Source: Phycisphaeraceae bacterium (GTDB lineage: Bacteria; Planctomycetota; Phycisphaerae; Phycisphaerales; Phycisphaeraceae). From it: DNA of 64,000 bases. The stretch's first letter is position 1; each line of letters begins with the position of its first letter. The stretch covers positions 976,912 through 1,040,911 of the forward strand of contig JAVKCD010000019.1 of assembly GCA_040222855.1 (NCBI GenBank). The letters run 5' to 3'. Shown piece by piece: positions 43,217 through 52,133 of this stretch. Under the pieces are notes generated by a model. The model made no database searches. It saw nothing but the letters and a program-made list of their open reading frames with translations, and was not told where the DNA came from. The translations under genes were made by a program, and so were the position numbers.

Positions 43217-44338
43217 ATGCGGCGTTCACTTTCGTTGATGGTTGTTTGTGTTGTGATGGTGGGTGGGCTGGTGCTTGGAGGTTGTCGGGCGGCGGAGCGT
43301 GATCGGGGGGTGGCGTGGTCGTCGTCACGGCCGGTGGAGCGAGCGGTTCCGGCAGCGCTGGGTGGTCATCCGTTGGCGATGTTGCCTGAGAACATCAAGC
43401 TGTGCCGGGCGTTGGGTTTGGACCCGATGGTGATTGCGCGGCTGGAGCGGATGCAGCTTTATGCGATGTCGCCTGGGGAGGTGCATCAGTATTTGAGGTA
43501 TTTGCATGCGAGGGAGCCGGACCTGCGGACGCGGCTGGGAATCCTGGCTCGGAAGAACAAGGGTCAGGCTTACGAGATCTTTTTGCTGGGGGAGCACCCG
43601 TTTGAGTTGTATGACGCGCAGCCGCTTTACAGTTTGACGAAGGGTGACTGTGTGGTTTATGCGGAGCACACGCTGGCGATGGGGTTGGGTTGGGACTGGG
43701 AGAGTTTTTTCGGGTTTTTGCAGCGGATCCGGTACAAGGATGGTCAGATCGGGGTGGCGACGAGGAATCACTTTACGGAGTCTGACTGGGCGCCAAACAA
43801 TGCGTGGTTGTATACGGAGGTGACTCGGGAGTTGGGCGGGGAGGCGGTCGTGGCGTTTTCGCAGCGGGTGAATCGTTCGGCTTCGTTGCGGAGGACGTTT
43901 GGGGTGGAGACGGAGATCCCGATCGAGCCGCGGGTTGATGGGTATCTGCCTTATGAGGAGGCGGGTGTGGCGTTGGAGGGTTTGCAGACGGGTGATCTGG
44001 CGTTGATTGTTCGGGGCAAGGGGGTTGAGAATCTGTGGGTGGGTCATGTGACGATGGTGATCCGGAATGAGGATGGGACGATTCAGCTGATTCACTCGGC
44101 CCAACCGGTGGTTCGGGAGGAATCGATCCAGCAGCTGATTCGGAACGAGGTGGGTCGGATTCCGACGAAGCAGGCTGAGGGTAAGGGGTGGTTTCACGGG
44201 TTTAAGTTTCTGCGGCTGAATGATGAGCCGCTGAAGCGGCTGGCGGAGGTTGATGGTCCGGGTGCTCCGGTGATCAGGGTGCCGATGGGGGCGCTGATCA
44301 CGAGTGAGCCGGAGCGGCCGGTGATTGAGGTGGAGTGA
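43217..44338 (+). CDS. DUF1460-like lipoprotein (NlpC/P60-type cysteine hydrolase fold)
   Basis: Lipoprotein of 373 residues; the signal ends in VLGGC (Cys23). The central region matches the DUF1460 pattern, a family with an NlpC/P60-like papain fold and described as amidase-like. It has TKGDCVVYAEHTLAMGL with candidate catalytic Cys145, FLQRIRYKDGQIGVATRNHFTESDWAPNNAW with candidate His185, and VTRELGG. The C-terminal GHVTMVIRNEDGTIQLIHSAQP resembles the second half of that fold. A peptidoglycan substrate is family inference. ATG at 43217 has a perfect AGGAGG eight bases upstream. A strong terminator follows. Confidence 0.75.
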   Translation: MRRSLSLMVVCVVMVGGLVLGGCRAAERDRGVAWSSSRPVERAVPAALGGHPLAMLPENIKLCRALGLDPMVIARLERMQLYAMSPGEVHQYLRYLHAREPDLRTRLGILARKNKGQAYEIFLLGEHPFELYDAQPLYSLTKGDCVVYAEHTLAMGLGWDWESFFGFLQRIRYKDGQIGVATRNHFTESDWAPNNAWLYTEVTRELGGEAVVAFSQRVNRSASLRRTFGVETEIPIEPRVDGYLPYEEAGVALEGLQTGDLALIVRGKGVENLWVGHVTMVIRNEDGTIQLIHSAQPVVREESIQQLIRNEVGRIPTKQAEGKGWFHGFKFLRLNDEPLKRLAEVDGPGAPVIRVPMGALITSEPERPVIEVE

Positions 44339-44357
44339 GGGTTTTCGTTTCAGATGA

Positions 44358-44396
44358 AACAAGCCGCGACGCGTTGGGCGTCGCGGCTTGTTGTTT
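44358..44396 (+). terminator. Strong intrinsic terminator
   Basis: AACAAGCCGCGACGC at 44358-44372 pairs perfectly over 15 bases with 44378-44392 around GTTGG, followed by GTTTT. It ends the DUF1460-like gene. Reading the other way it also lies downstream of the converging PEP-CTERM gene. Confidence 0.85.
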
Positions 44397-44456
44397 TGGT
44401 GGAGGATCGGGTAGTTGGGAGGGTTGAGTCTCGTCGGGCGTCGGTCAGTCGCTCTG

Positions 44457-45326
44457 TTATCGGCGACGAGGTTTCAGGGCGGCCACGCTTATCAGGAGCA
44501 GTGCTGCGCTTGATGGTTCGGGGACGAAGCCCGGGGTGATCCCCAGGTAGAAAACGTCGTCGAGCTGGATGTCGGGAAGGGATGGATCGAGTGCTCGCAT
44601 GTCGTCGTAGCGCGCCTGATCGAAGTCAAAGGTTGGGTCGATGATCGTCTCTCCCGTGGCGACATTGATCGATCCCGGGCCATCGCCTGAGGTGACGGCG
44701 ACGTCGGCGTAGGCGCGAATTTCGAGTGTGTGGTGCATTCCGGGGTGCATCCAGAACTCGCCGACGAAGTCCTGAAGCTGACCCTGGCGGAGGTATTCGG
44801 GGATGACGTCGGTGGAGTACGAGTAGACCCCGATGGAGTTGCTGTCGAGGACGTTGATGTTCCCTTCGCCGGAACTGCCCAGGCCGTTTGTGTAGCCCAT
44901 CTCGTCGATTGAGGCGGTGCCGAAGAGGGTCAGGGGGATGTCGAAGCCGTATTCAGTTCCGCTTTCGAAGGGGAGGGTTACGATCTGGTAGGTCAGCGTT
45001 GCCTGGGCTGAGGCGCCGTGGTTCCGGGCCGCCCCGCCTTCGGCACGCGAGGCGGAGCCTGAGACCCTGGCGATTGCTGTGGGGTTCTTGCCGATGAAGG
45101 TCGTGCCCTCGGTTTCGAAGCTGCCGGTGCTGCCTTGTCGGGTTTCCTCGCCGAAGGCTGAGTTGGAGATGGCTCCATCGGCGGTGTCTCTGCCGCCTGG
45201 TGCCAGGAGTGTCTCGCTGTGCGCTGGCCCGAACTGCAGGACTTCATAGAGTTCGAGGGCGTTGGCGGATGAAGCGAGGGCGGGTGCGATCAGGCAGCCG
45301 AGGCTCAAGGCCAGGCTCTTTTGCAT
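44457..45326 (-). CDS. PEP-CTERM sorted extracellular protein
   Basis: Exported protein of 289 residues with signal peptide MQKSLALSLGCLIAPALASSANA. The ectodomain is beta-rich and Ser/Gly-rich (SGSASRAEGGAARNHGASAQATLTYQIVTLPF pattern, LEIRAYADVAVTSGD). The end is a canonical PEP-CTERM signal: FVPEPSSAALLLISVAALKPRRR at the extreme C-terminus, with motif, hydrophobic helix and basic tail. It is a likely substrate of the exosortase at 32400-34493. ATG at 45326 with GGAGAAG upstream is preferred over the TTG five codons earlier. Function unknown. Confidence 0.85.
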   Translation of the reverse strand: MQKSLALSLGCLIAPALASSANALELYEVLQFGPAHSETLLAPGGRDTADGAISNSAFGEETRQGSTGSFETEGTTFIGKNPTAIARVSGSASRAEGGAARNHGASAQATLTYQIVTLPFESGTEYGFDIPLTLFGTASIDEMGYTNGLGSSGEGNINVLDSNSIGVYSYSTDVIPEYLRQGQLQDFVGEFWMHPGMHHTLEIRAYADVAVTSGDGPGSINVATGETIIDPTFDFDQARYDDMRALDPSLPDIQLDDVFYLGITPGFVPEPSSAALLLISVAALKPRRR

Positions 45327-45446
45327 CTCTTTCTTCTCCAAGGTGTTGTGCGAGCGGTCGTTGGGTCGTTTTGAGTGGCTTACAGGATAACCCGAGAGAT
45401 GGAGGTGTCCAAGTCTTTTTTAGACGTCCTAGTCTGATTGGGGTGG

Positions 45447-45468
45447 GCGACGCGCTGAAGCGCGTCGC
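45447..45468. other. Perfect 10-base-pair hairpin between pseudopilin and PEP-CTERM genes
   Basis: GCGACGCGCT-GA-AGCGCGTCGC. It lies downstream of the pseudopilin stop and upstream of the PEP-CTERM start, without a U-tract. Next to it, at 45413-45435, GTCT/AGAC/GTCT forms overlapping small inverted repeats in the PEP-CTERM upstream region. Terminator, operator or repeat; undecided. Confidence 0.45.
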
Positions 45469-45510
45469 ATACGAGGAGCAGGCGTCACCCTTTGGGAGAG
45501 GGTTTGGGAA

Positions 45511-46368
45511 TTAGCGGAGGTTGGGGTTGGCGTAGCCGTTGTAGAAGCCGTTGTCGGGGGTGCCGTCGTTGTTGCTGTCGTCGAGTTGGTTGACGGTCAT
45601 GGCCTGGGCGTGTCCGTCGGCGAAGACGAACTCGCCGGTGTTTGCGCCGCGTTCGGTGGGTAGGGCGCGTGTGTTGGCGTAGAAGCCGGAGGCTTTTCCG
45701 GAGCCTCGTTCGGAGGGGAGGGGCGGGTCGATGACGTACTGGCCTTCGGTGCCGTTGTCGGCGCCGGCGGTGTCGCCCAGGACGACGGTTTGGCTGGAGG
45801 CGTAGACGGTTTCGATGGGTCTGCGGAACTGTGCGGCGGGTCTTGCGTTGCCGAGGTACTGGTAGTTGTAGCCGTAGCCGCCCCAGAGGTCCCAGTCGGT
45901 TCTGTCGGGGTCGCCTTGGGATGAGTAATCGGTGGCGGGGTTCTGGGCGGCTTTGAGGGCGGGGGTGGTGCTGGCCTGGTGCCACCAGGTTTTGGCGAGG
46001 ACGGATTCATCGAGGTCGAGGTGGGGGTTGATGAAGATGTCGGTGTTCTGGATGAAGGGGTAGAGGTAGTCGGCCCAGCGGGGTTTGGCGCCGTTGGCGG
46101 GCCGGCTGGCGGAGGGGATGTCGGAGGAGTGCCAGGGGAAGCGGCCGTCTTGCTCGACGAGGAAGCTGGCGAGTGCGATGGAGCCGATCTGGCGGGCGTT
46201 GGAGAGGGATTGGGCGTCCTTTGCGAGGGTGCGGGCGCTGCCCAGGGCGGGGAGGAGGATGCCGATGAGCAGGGCGATGATGGAGATGACGACGAGGAGT
46301 TCGATGAGGGTGAAGCCCCCCCCTACATTGGGGTTAGTGGCATGGATCCTTTTCTGTTGGTTGGGCAC
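45511..46368 (-). CDS. Type II pseudopilin-like protein with FADGHA motif
   Basis: A 285-residue prepilin. A short leader ending in Gly precedes FTLIELLVVISIIALLIGIL with Glu5 of the mature protein, the prepilin-peptidase and methylation signature. The C-terminal part has GEFVFADGHAQAMTV, the DGHA variant of the H-X9-DG motif of planctomycete and verrucomicrobial pseudopilins. GTG at 46368 with AAGGA upstream is the likely start; the frame is open further upstream through repeat sequence that is not coding. It probably enters a type II secretion or pilus-like fibre. The ATPase-like genes at 47520 and 48786 are candidate partners. Confidence 0.85.
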   Translation of the reverse strand: MPNQQKRIHATNPNVGGGFTLIELLVVISIIALLIGILLPALGSARTLAKDAQSLSNARQIGSIALASFLVEQDGRFPWHSSDIPSASRPANGAKPRWADYLYPFIQNTDIFINPHLDLDESVLAKTWWHQASTTPALKAAQNPATDYSSQGDPDRTDWDLWGGYGYNYQYLGNARPAAQFRRPIETVYASSQTVVLGDTAGADNGTEGQYVIDPPLPSERGSGKASGFYANTRALPTERGANTGEFVFADGHAQAMTVNQLDDSNNDGTPDNGFYNGYANPNLR

Positions 46369-46463
46369 GATGAAGTCCTTTATGGTTATGAGAGTCAATC
46401 TCAGTTGATTTGTGTAGCGTATCAAGTTGAGACTGGATCGCAATAGGGGGTGTTGGTGTTCGG

Positions 46464-46488
46464 ACACACGTTGCTGTGCAAGGTGTGG
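46464..46488. repeat. Palindromic repeat family C, copy 1
   Basis: ACACACGTTGC-TGT-GCAAGGTGTGG, an imperfect 11-base-pair hairpin, 14 bases before a family A repeat. A related element lies at 53770-53796. Confidence 0.5.
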
Positions 46489-46502
46489 CATCCGGTATGA
46501 CA

Positions 46503-46542
46503 GTCCGGGAGCCGGCTTTGCCGGACCCCGGCCACCCTGAGG
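46503..46542. repeat. Palindromic repeat family A, copy 2
   Basis: TCCGGGAGCCGGC-TTT-GCCGGACCCCGGCCACCCTGAGG, between the divergent pseudopilin and hisF genes, 22 bases before the hisF start. Differs from copy 1 at a few loop and stem positions. Confidence 0.75.
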
Positions 46543-46564
46543 TTGATGGGTGTAGGATTCGGGG

Positions 46565-47395
46565 ATGCTGACGCACCGGATCATTCCGTGTCTTGATGTG
46601 AAAGCCGGCCGGGTGGTGAAGGGGGTGAACTTTGTTGATTTGGTGGATGCGGGGGACCCGGTGGCGGTAGCGAAGGCTTATGACGAGCAGGGGGCGGATG
46701 AGTTGGTGTTTCTGGACATCACGGCGAGTCACGAGGGTCGGGGGATTATTCATGAGGTGGTGCGGCGGGTGGCGGAGCAGTGTTTCATGCCGTTCACGGT
46801 GGGGGGTGGGATTCGGACGGTTGAGGATGTGACGGCGTTGATTCAGGCGGGAGCGGAGAAGGTGAGCATTAATACGGCGGCGGTGGTGACGCCTGGGATC
46901 GTGGAGCAGGCATCGCGACGTTTTGGGCGGTGCGCGACGGTGGTGAACATCGATCCGAAGCGGGTTCCGATTGATGATTATTTGGAGCGTGCGGGGTCGG
47001 GTGCTTCGGTGACGGAGTCGGAGGAGCGGCCGGGGACGTGTTTTGAGGTGCACACGCATGGGGGTCGTACGCCGGTGGCGTTGGACCCGGTGGCGTGGGC
47101 GCAGCGGGTGGTGGAGCTTGGGGCGGGTGAGATTGTGTTGACGTCGATGGACGCGGACGGGACGAAGAGCGGGTACGACCTGGAGATCACGCGGCTGGTG
47201 GCGGACGCGGTGGACGTGCCGGTGGTGGCTTCGGGGGGTTGCGGGAATCCGGGGCATATTGCGGATGCATTGGAGGCGGGGCACGCGGATGCGGCGTTGG
47301 CGGCGAGTATTTTTCACTTTGGGACGTACACGATTGCGGAGACGAAGGCCCATCTGGCGGAGCGGGGACTGCCGGTGCGGGTGCTAGTGTCGTGA
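46565..47395 (+). CDS. hisF: Imidazole glycerol phosphate synthase cyclase subunit
   Basis: HisF of 276 residues, a TIM-barrel cyclase that uses ammonia from HisH to make IGP and AICAR in histidine synthesis. [16 protein letters not shown] at the N-terminus carries the first catalytic Asp, and VVNIDPKRV the second. [27 protein letters not shown] and [12 protein letters not shown] bind phosphate. An insert of about 25 residues ([20 protein letters not shown] and following) lies between PKRV and FEVHTHGGR, so the protein is longer than usual. No other his gene is in the window. Confidence 0.96.
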   Translation: MLTHRIIPCLDVKAGRVVKGVNFVDLVDAGDPVAVAKAYDEQGADELVFLDITASHEGRGIIHEVVRRVAEQCFMPFTVGGGIRTVEDVTALIQAGAEKVSINTAAVVTPGIVEQASRRFGRCATVVNIDPKRVPIDDYLERAGSGASVTESEERPGTCFEVHTHGGRTPVALDPVAWAQRVVELGAGEIVLTSMDADGTKSGYDLEITRLVADAVDVPVVASGGCGNPGHIADALEAGHADAALAASIFHFGTYTIAETKAHLAERGLPVRVLVS

Positions 47396-47519
47396 TGACC
47401 TTGACCGTCGAGGGTTGACGGGCGACGATACCGGGCTCAGGAGCCGGGCAGGGATGGCCCAGCGGGAGACGTGCAAGGATGGTTTTGATGCCCGGTCAGA
47501 CTCGAACTGAGGTCTGCTT

Positions 47520-48722
47520 GTGAGTGATTCCTCTCCGTCTTCGTCGCATGGCACTTCCCATGGCACGTCGTTTGGCACGTCGTTTGGTGATCCGGTGCCA
47601 GTGGATCATGTGGATCAGAAGCGTTCGTTGGCGGATACGCCTTTGAAGAAGTTTTTCAAGGCGGCGATTCAGTTTGAGTCGTCGGACGTGATCATGCGTG
47701 CGGGTCAGATCCCGAAGCTGCGGCTCAAGGGAGCGCTCAAGGCGTTGGATCATCCGGCGATTCCTGAGGTTCAGTTCGAGCGTTGGGTGGAGCAGGGTTT
47801 ATCTGAGGCGCAGTTTCAGTATTACGCGGAGCACGGGTCGATTGACTTGGGGATTGATGTGGAGACGGGGGGGACGAGTCATCGTTTTCGTATTAATCTG
47901 TTTCGGACGCGGGGTCGTTCGGCGATTGCGGCGCGTCGTGTGAGTGCTGAGATTCTGAGTTTTGAGCAGCTTCACTTGCCGGCTGTGATGGAGACGGTGT
48001 GCCAGGTGCATCAGGGGTTGGTGTTGCTTTGTGGTGTGACCGGATCGGGCAAGTCGACGACGATTGCGTCGATGCTGGACCACATCGCGAAGGAGCGTGC
48101 GTGTCATATTCTGACGATTGAGGATCCGATTGAGTACATCTTTTCGGATGAGGGTCGGAAGGCGACGATCAATCAGCGTGAGGTGGGGATTGATGTGCCG
48201 GACTTTCCTTATGCGTTGCGTGCGATGGTTCGTGAGAACCCGGACGTGGTGCTGATCGGCGAGATGCGTGACCGCGAGACGTTTGAGGCGGCGTTGCAGG
48301 CGGCGGAGACGGGTCACCTGGTGTTCGGGACGATCCATGCGTCGTCGGCGACGCAGGCGTTTGGTCGTATTTACGACCTGTTTCCTCAGGAGGAGCGTGA
48401 GGCGATCCGGAACTTGCTAGCTTTTCAGTTGCAGGCTTTTGTGTATCAGAAGCTGCTGCCGACGATTCGTCCGGAGATGCAGCGTGTTCCGGCGGTGGAG
48501 ATTTTGTTGCAGTCCCCGCCAGTGCGTAAGTTTATTCTTGAGGGTCGTGAGGATGAGATTGCGGAGATCATCAAGGACAGTCGGGAGTCGGGGATGCAGA
48601 CGTTTACGGACAGCCTTGTTGACCTGGTGGAGACCAACTACATTCATCCGCGCGTCGCTCAGTCGGCGGCGCCTTCTGCTGAGGAGTTGAAGATGCGGTT
48701 GCGTGGCATCTCCTCGAACTGA
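47520..48722 (+). CDS. PilT-like type IV pilus retraction ATPase
   Basis: Hexameric secretion ATPase of 400 residues. Walker A is GVTGSGKSTT with Lys178. The Asp box is LTIEDPIEYIF, Walker B VVLIGEMRDRET and the His box GHLVFGTIHASSATQAFGRI. All match PilT/PilU better than PilB, and no zinc-binding cysteines are present. The N-terminus has a short repeat (HGTSHGTSFGTSFGD) before the domain. GTG start with GAGG about seven bases upstream. A 124-base leader after hisF includes a GGCTC/GAGCC hairpin. It is followed by a related but degenerate ATPase, so the two may form a mixed motor. Confidence 0.92.
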   Translation: MSDSSPSSSHGTSHGTSFGTSFGDPVPVDHVDQKRSLADTPLKKFFKAAIQFESSDVIMRAGQIPKLRLKGALKALDHPAIPEVQFERWVEQGLSEAQFQYYAEHGSIDLGIDVETGGTSHRFRINLFRTRGRSAIAARRVSAEILSFEQLHLPAVMETVCQVHQGLVLLCGVTGSGKSTTIASMLDHIAKERACHILTIEDPIEYIFSDEGRKATINQREVGIDVPDFPYALRAMVRENPDVVLIGEMRDRETFEAALQAAETGHLVFGTIHASSATQAFGRIYDLFPQEEREAIRNLLAFQLQAFVYQKLLPTIRPEMQRVPAVEILLQSPPVRKFILEGREDEIAEIIKDSRESGMQTFTDSLVDLVETNYIHPRVAQSAAPSAEELKMRLRGISSN

Positions 48723-48785
48723 CCTGTTTGTCCTTCTGCTTCCCACCCCACCTGCGTGACGTGGTGGGGGCTACCTGAGAGACTC

Positions 48786-50426
48786 ATGACGCTGGTTACG
48801 CTAGCCCAGGCCGAGACCGTTTTCCTGCTGAGTTGGATCAAGCCTCTGCTGGTGCTGGGGGCGTTGATTGGCTGGGCGCGGCTGGTGTCGGGTCTTGACA
48901 AGGATCTGGAATATTTCCGGTTGCAGCGGACGCTGTGGAACAGCGGCCAGATGCTGGCGGGAGCGGTTGGTTTTGCGGCGATTCTGCTGATCCCGATTTT
49001 CTGGTTGGGTTTTCCGATCGGTCTGGCGGTGTTGTTTGGTGTGCCGTATGCGTATGCCAGTTTCAGGAATCATCGGGTGCCGGTTGATGCGCGGTGGGAC
49101 CTGTCGTTTAACGGTTTGCAGCGGAAGATGACGGCGTGGAAGAAGGATCAAGCGGATCGTCGGGCGAGTCTGCGGTTGATTGGACCGGATGGTGATCAGA
49201 TCGAGGTGCCGGTGGGGAATGATCCTCATGTGGCGAGCCACGCTGAGTTGGCGGAGATTCTGAGTTTTGCGGTGCCGCGGAATGCTGACCGGATTGACCT
49301 GACGATTGATGCTCAGGTTGGGAAGGTGGTGGCGCGGATTGACGGAGTGCTTTATCCGCAGGCGGACCATGATGCCAAGAAGGCGATGGCGATGTTTGAG
49401 TACATCAAGGGAGCGGCGGGGATGGATTTGTCGAGTCACCGGAAGCGTGAGCAGGCGATTTTGACGGTTGATCTCGGTGAGTTTGGGACGCATCGTTTGG
49501 CGCTTGATGCGGCGGGTTCGACCAAGGGTGTTCGGATGCTCATGGATGTGAATCCGGCGAAGCAGGCGAACATTCCGCTGGACAAGCTCGGGCTCAACGA
49601 GGCTCAGCACGATCAGGTTGTTGGTTTGCTTGGTGAGCCGGGCGGGATCGTCTTGATCACGGCGCCGGCGCAGCAGGGGACGACGACGACGCTTTACAGC
49701 GTGCTGCAGAGTCACGATCCGTATACGTCGAGTGTGTTGACGGTGGAGCGTCAGAAGCCGTTTGAGGTTGAGGGGGTGAATCATCAGGAGTTTGGGGAAG
49801 AGGCGACGGTTGAGAAGATCAATGAGCGGTTGACGGTGTTGCTGCGATCGGACCCTCAGGTCGTGATGCTCAGTGAGTTGTTTGATGAGCGGACGGCTCA
49901 ACTGCTGGCACCGATGGCCGAGGAGTGTCGGATGTACGTTCCGATGCGTTCGGAGGGGACGTTTGAGGCGGCGGCGCAGTGGCTGAAGCTGGTTGGCGAC
50001 AAGAGTGTTGCGAGCAAGAGTCTGCTGGCGGTGGTGCATCAGCGGTTGCTGCGTCGCTTGTGTACGACGTGTCGGACGCCTTACAAGCCGGACCCGTCGG
50101 CGTTGAAGAAGCTGAACATCCCGGCGAACAAGATTGAGACGCTTTATCAGATGTCGGGGCAGGTGGAGGTCAAGGGCAAGCCGCAGACGTGTCCGGCGTG
50201 TATGGGGATTGGTTACCGGGGTCGTGTTGGGGTGTTTGAGTTGATGATTCTTGACGATGGGGCGCGGTCGTTGCTTAAGCGTGGTGACATGGATTCGTTG
50301 CGGACTCATCTGCGTAAGCAGCGGATGCAGTATTTGCAGGAGGCAGCTCTGGCGAAGGTCGTCGAGGGCGTGACCGATATCAAGGAGATCACCCGCGTGC
50401 TCGGCGGAGCGAGTTCCAAGTCCTGA
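48786..50426 (+). CDS. Membrane-anchored GspE/PilB-like pseudo-ATPase
   Basis: A 546-residue protein. Two or three hydrophobic segments fill residues about 12-90, unlike soluble GspE/PilB. The rest aligns with the type II secretion ATPase: an N2-like domain, then the core. Walker A reads TAPAQQGTTTTLYS with Thr299 in place of the lysine. Walker B is VVMLSELFDERTAQ, keeping the glutamate but losing the arginine finger region of GEIRD. The zinc site CTTCRTPY...CPACMGIGYRGRVGVFEL is intact. Likely catalytically dead and structural or regulatory. It starts 63 bases after the PilT-like gene. Confidence 0.85.
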   Translation: MTLVTLAQAETVFLLSWIKPLLVLGALIGWARLVSGLDKDLEYFRLQRTLWNSGQMLAGAVGFAAILLIPIFWLGFPIGLAVLFGVPYAYASFRNHRVPVDARWDLSFNGLQRKMTAWKKDQADRRASLRLIGPDGDQIEVPVGNDPHVASHAELAEILSFAVPRNADRIDLTIDAQVGKVVARIDGVLYPQADHDAKKAMAMFEYIKGAAGMDLSSHRKREQAILTVDLGEFGTHRLALDAAGSTKGVRMLMDVNPAKQANIPLDKLGLNEAQHDQVVGLLGEPGGIVLITAPAQQGTTTTLYSVLQSHDPYTSSVLTVERQKPFEVEGVNHQEFGEEATVEKINERLTVLLRSDPQVVMLSELFDERTAQLLAPMAEECRMYVPMRSEGTFEAAAQWLKLVGDKSVASKSLLAVVHQRLLRRLCTTCRTPYKPDPSALKKLNIPANKIETLYQMSGQVEVKGKPQTCPACMGIGYRGRVGVFELMILDDGARSLLKRGDMDSLRTHLRKQRMQYLQEAALAKVVEGVTDIKEITRVLGGASSKS

Positions 50427-50447
50427 CGCCGGCACCCGGAGAAGCCT

Positions 50448-52133
50448 ATGTATCTCAGCATTGCGATCATTATTTATCTGTTGCTTATGGCGATCCTGTG
50501 GTCGACTCAGGGTTTGTTTTCGTCGTTCATTCACCTGGTGGTGGTGATTGTTGCGGGGGTGTTGGCGTTTTCGTTCTGGGAGTTGGTGGCGGTCAGTCTG
50601 CTTATGCCGTGGGCACCTCACATGGCGTGGGGTGTGGGTTTGCTGGTGCCGTTTACGGTGTTGGTGCTTGCGATTCGTGTATTGACGGACACGGTGGTGC
50701 CATCGAATGTGAAGATGCCTGGGATTGTCGACACGATTTTTGGTGGAGCGGTGGGTGTGGTGTCGGGGACGTTGACGGCGGGCGTTGTGATTATTGGGTT
50801 GGGTTTTTTGCCGCTTGATGCGGAGTTGTTGGGTTATCAGCCGTATGCTTACAACGCGGACGGCACGGTGACTCAGACGGATCAGGAGCTCTGGGTGGAG
50901 GCGGATCGTTACGCGGACGAGTTTTTTATGACGCTTTCAGCGGGTGCGATGTCGTCGGGTCGGCCGATGGCTATGTATCAGCCTGGGTTGCGGGAGCAGA
51001 GTGGGTTGTATCGGTTGCGGTATGACCCGAATGCTTCGCTGGTGGCGACGCCTGGGACGGTTGAGGTTGAGCGGTTGGTGGTGAGTGTTTTGCCGGTTGA
51101 GGGGGTGCCGGCTGAGGTGGTTGGGGTGTTGCCGGGTCTGGGGGAGGGTCAGCAGCAGCAACTGGTGTTGGTTGATCTGAAGGTGACGAAGGGATCGGGA
51201 ACGTTTGATCGTGATGCCACGCTGCGTATGCCGCCTACGCAGGTGCGGTTGTTGGCGGGTCAGCGGGGTGTTCGGGAGTCGTCTTATGTTGCGCCGATTG
51301 CGTTTGCGCGACTTGAGAATCCGGAGACGGGTGAGCGGGTGTTGTATCCGGTGACGGATGACAGGATTTCGGCGGACAGTGCGTTGCCGGATCAGAATCT
51401 CACGTGGGCGTTTGTGATCGGCGAGCGTGATGTGGCGAAGTATCTGATGGTGCGTAATCTTCGGTTGGATTTGCCTCAGCAGGAGGATGGTCCTGAGCAG
51501 TTGGCGGGGTTGCTGGGTCTGCCGAAGGTTGAGGCGGTGGTGGAGTCGGTTGATGCGATCAACACGGGGTCGGCTGAGGCGGGTAACCGGACGGGTGTTC
51601 GGGCGGGTCATGCTGCGGACATTGCGGAGGTGACGAATCGGTTGCCGCGGGCGATCAGTCGTAATAACTCGGCTGGTCTGACGATGACCAGTGATGGTGA
51701 TGAGACGTTTATTCAATCGGGTGAGAGCGAGGTGGCTCGGCCGAGTGTGAGTTTATCGGGGCGTTCGCGGGTGGATTCGTTTTATCTGCCGGACCATTTG
51801 GGGATGGTCCGGGTGCTGCTGGAGGAGGATCAGGCGGTTTCGATTCTGGGTCGGGCGCGGGCTTCGGCGGCCTCGCTTCAGGGTGTGTGGATCAAGGATG
51901 ATCGGGGCAACATTTTCCAGCCGTTCGCTTATGTGCTTTTGAAGGGGGATGGCACGCAGCTGATCAAGGCGGACCCTGAGTTCCCGATCCGATCGGCGCG
52001 GCAGTTGCCGCTGAATCAGCTTGGTGATGATGACGCGTTGTATCTGTATTTCCAGGTGGCCAAGGGGACTCGGATCGCGACTTATCACATCGGGAACTCG
52101 ACGACACAGGACCTTGACCTACTGGTTGAGTGA
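50448..52133 (+). CDS. Membrane protein with CvpA-like N-terminal domain
   Basis: A 561-residue protein. Residues 1-120 hold four hydrophobic helices in the arrangement of CvpA (IIIYLLLMAILWSTQGLFSSFIHL; VDTIFGGAVGVVSGTL). The remaining 440 residues are a soluble, beta-rich region, probably periplasmic, with no domain I recognise (LVVSVLPVEGVPAEVVG; SFYLPDHLGMVRVLLEEDQAVS). CvpA proteins are linked to envelope homeostasis and colicin V production. The assignment covers the N-terminus only. It starts 21 bases after the pseudo-ATPase and its stop overlaps murD, so it belongs to the pilT-murD run. Confidence 0.55.
   Translation: MYLSIAIIIYLLLMAILWSTQGLFSSFIHLVVVIVAGVLAFSFWELVAVSLLMPWAPHMAWGVGLLVPFTVLVLAIRVLTDTVVPSNVKMPGIVDTIFGGAVGVVSGTLTAGVVIIGLGFLPLDAELLGYQPYAYNADGTVTQTDQELWVEADRYADEFFMTLSAGAMSSGRPMAMYQPGLREQSGLYRLRYDPNASLVATPGTVEVERLVVSVLPVEGVPAEVVGVLPGLGEGQQQQLVLVDLKVTKGSGTFDRDATLRMPPTQVRLLAGQRGVRESSYVAPIAFARLENPETGERVLYPVTDDRISADSALPDQNLTWAFVIGERDVAKYLMVRNLRLDLPQQEDGPEQLAGLLGLPKVEAVVESVDAINTGSAEAGNRTGVRAGHAADIAEVTNRLPRAISRNNSAGLTMTSDGDETFIQSGESEVARPSVSLSGRSRVDSFYLPDHLGMVRVLLEEDQAVSILGRARASAASLQGVWIKDDRGNIFQPFAYVLLKGDGTQLIKADPEFPIRSARQLPLNQLGDDDALYLYFQVAKGTRIATYHIGNSTTQDLDLLVE

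Noticed and set aside
46369-46584. N-terminal extension of the pseudopilin
   Set aside because: It passes through repeats A and C and would move the prepilin signal away from the N-terminus.
47396-47519. Possible cyclic-di-GMP riboswitch before the PilT-like gene
   Set aside because: The leader has a GGCTC/GAGCC hairpin and a GGATGGCCCAGC stretch, but the conserved GACGCAAAGCC core of the class I motif is missing.
48801-50621. A 606-codon open frame on the minus strand
   Set aside because: Antisense to the pseudo-ATPase gene; Arg/His/Gln-rich and without motifs.
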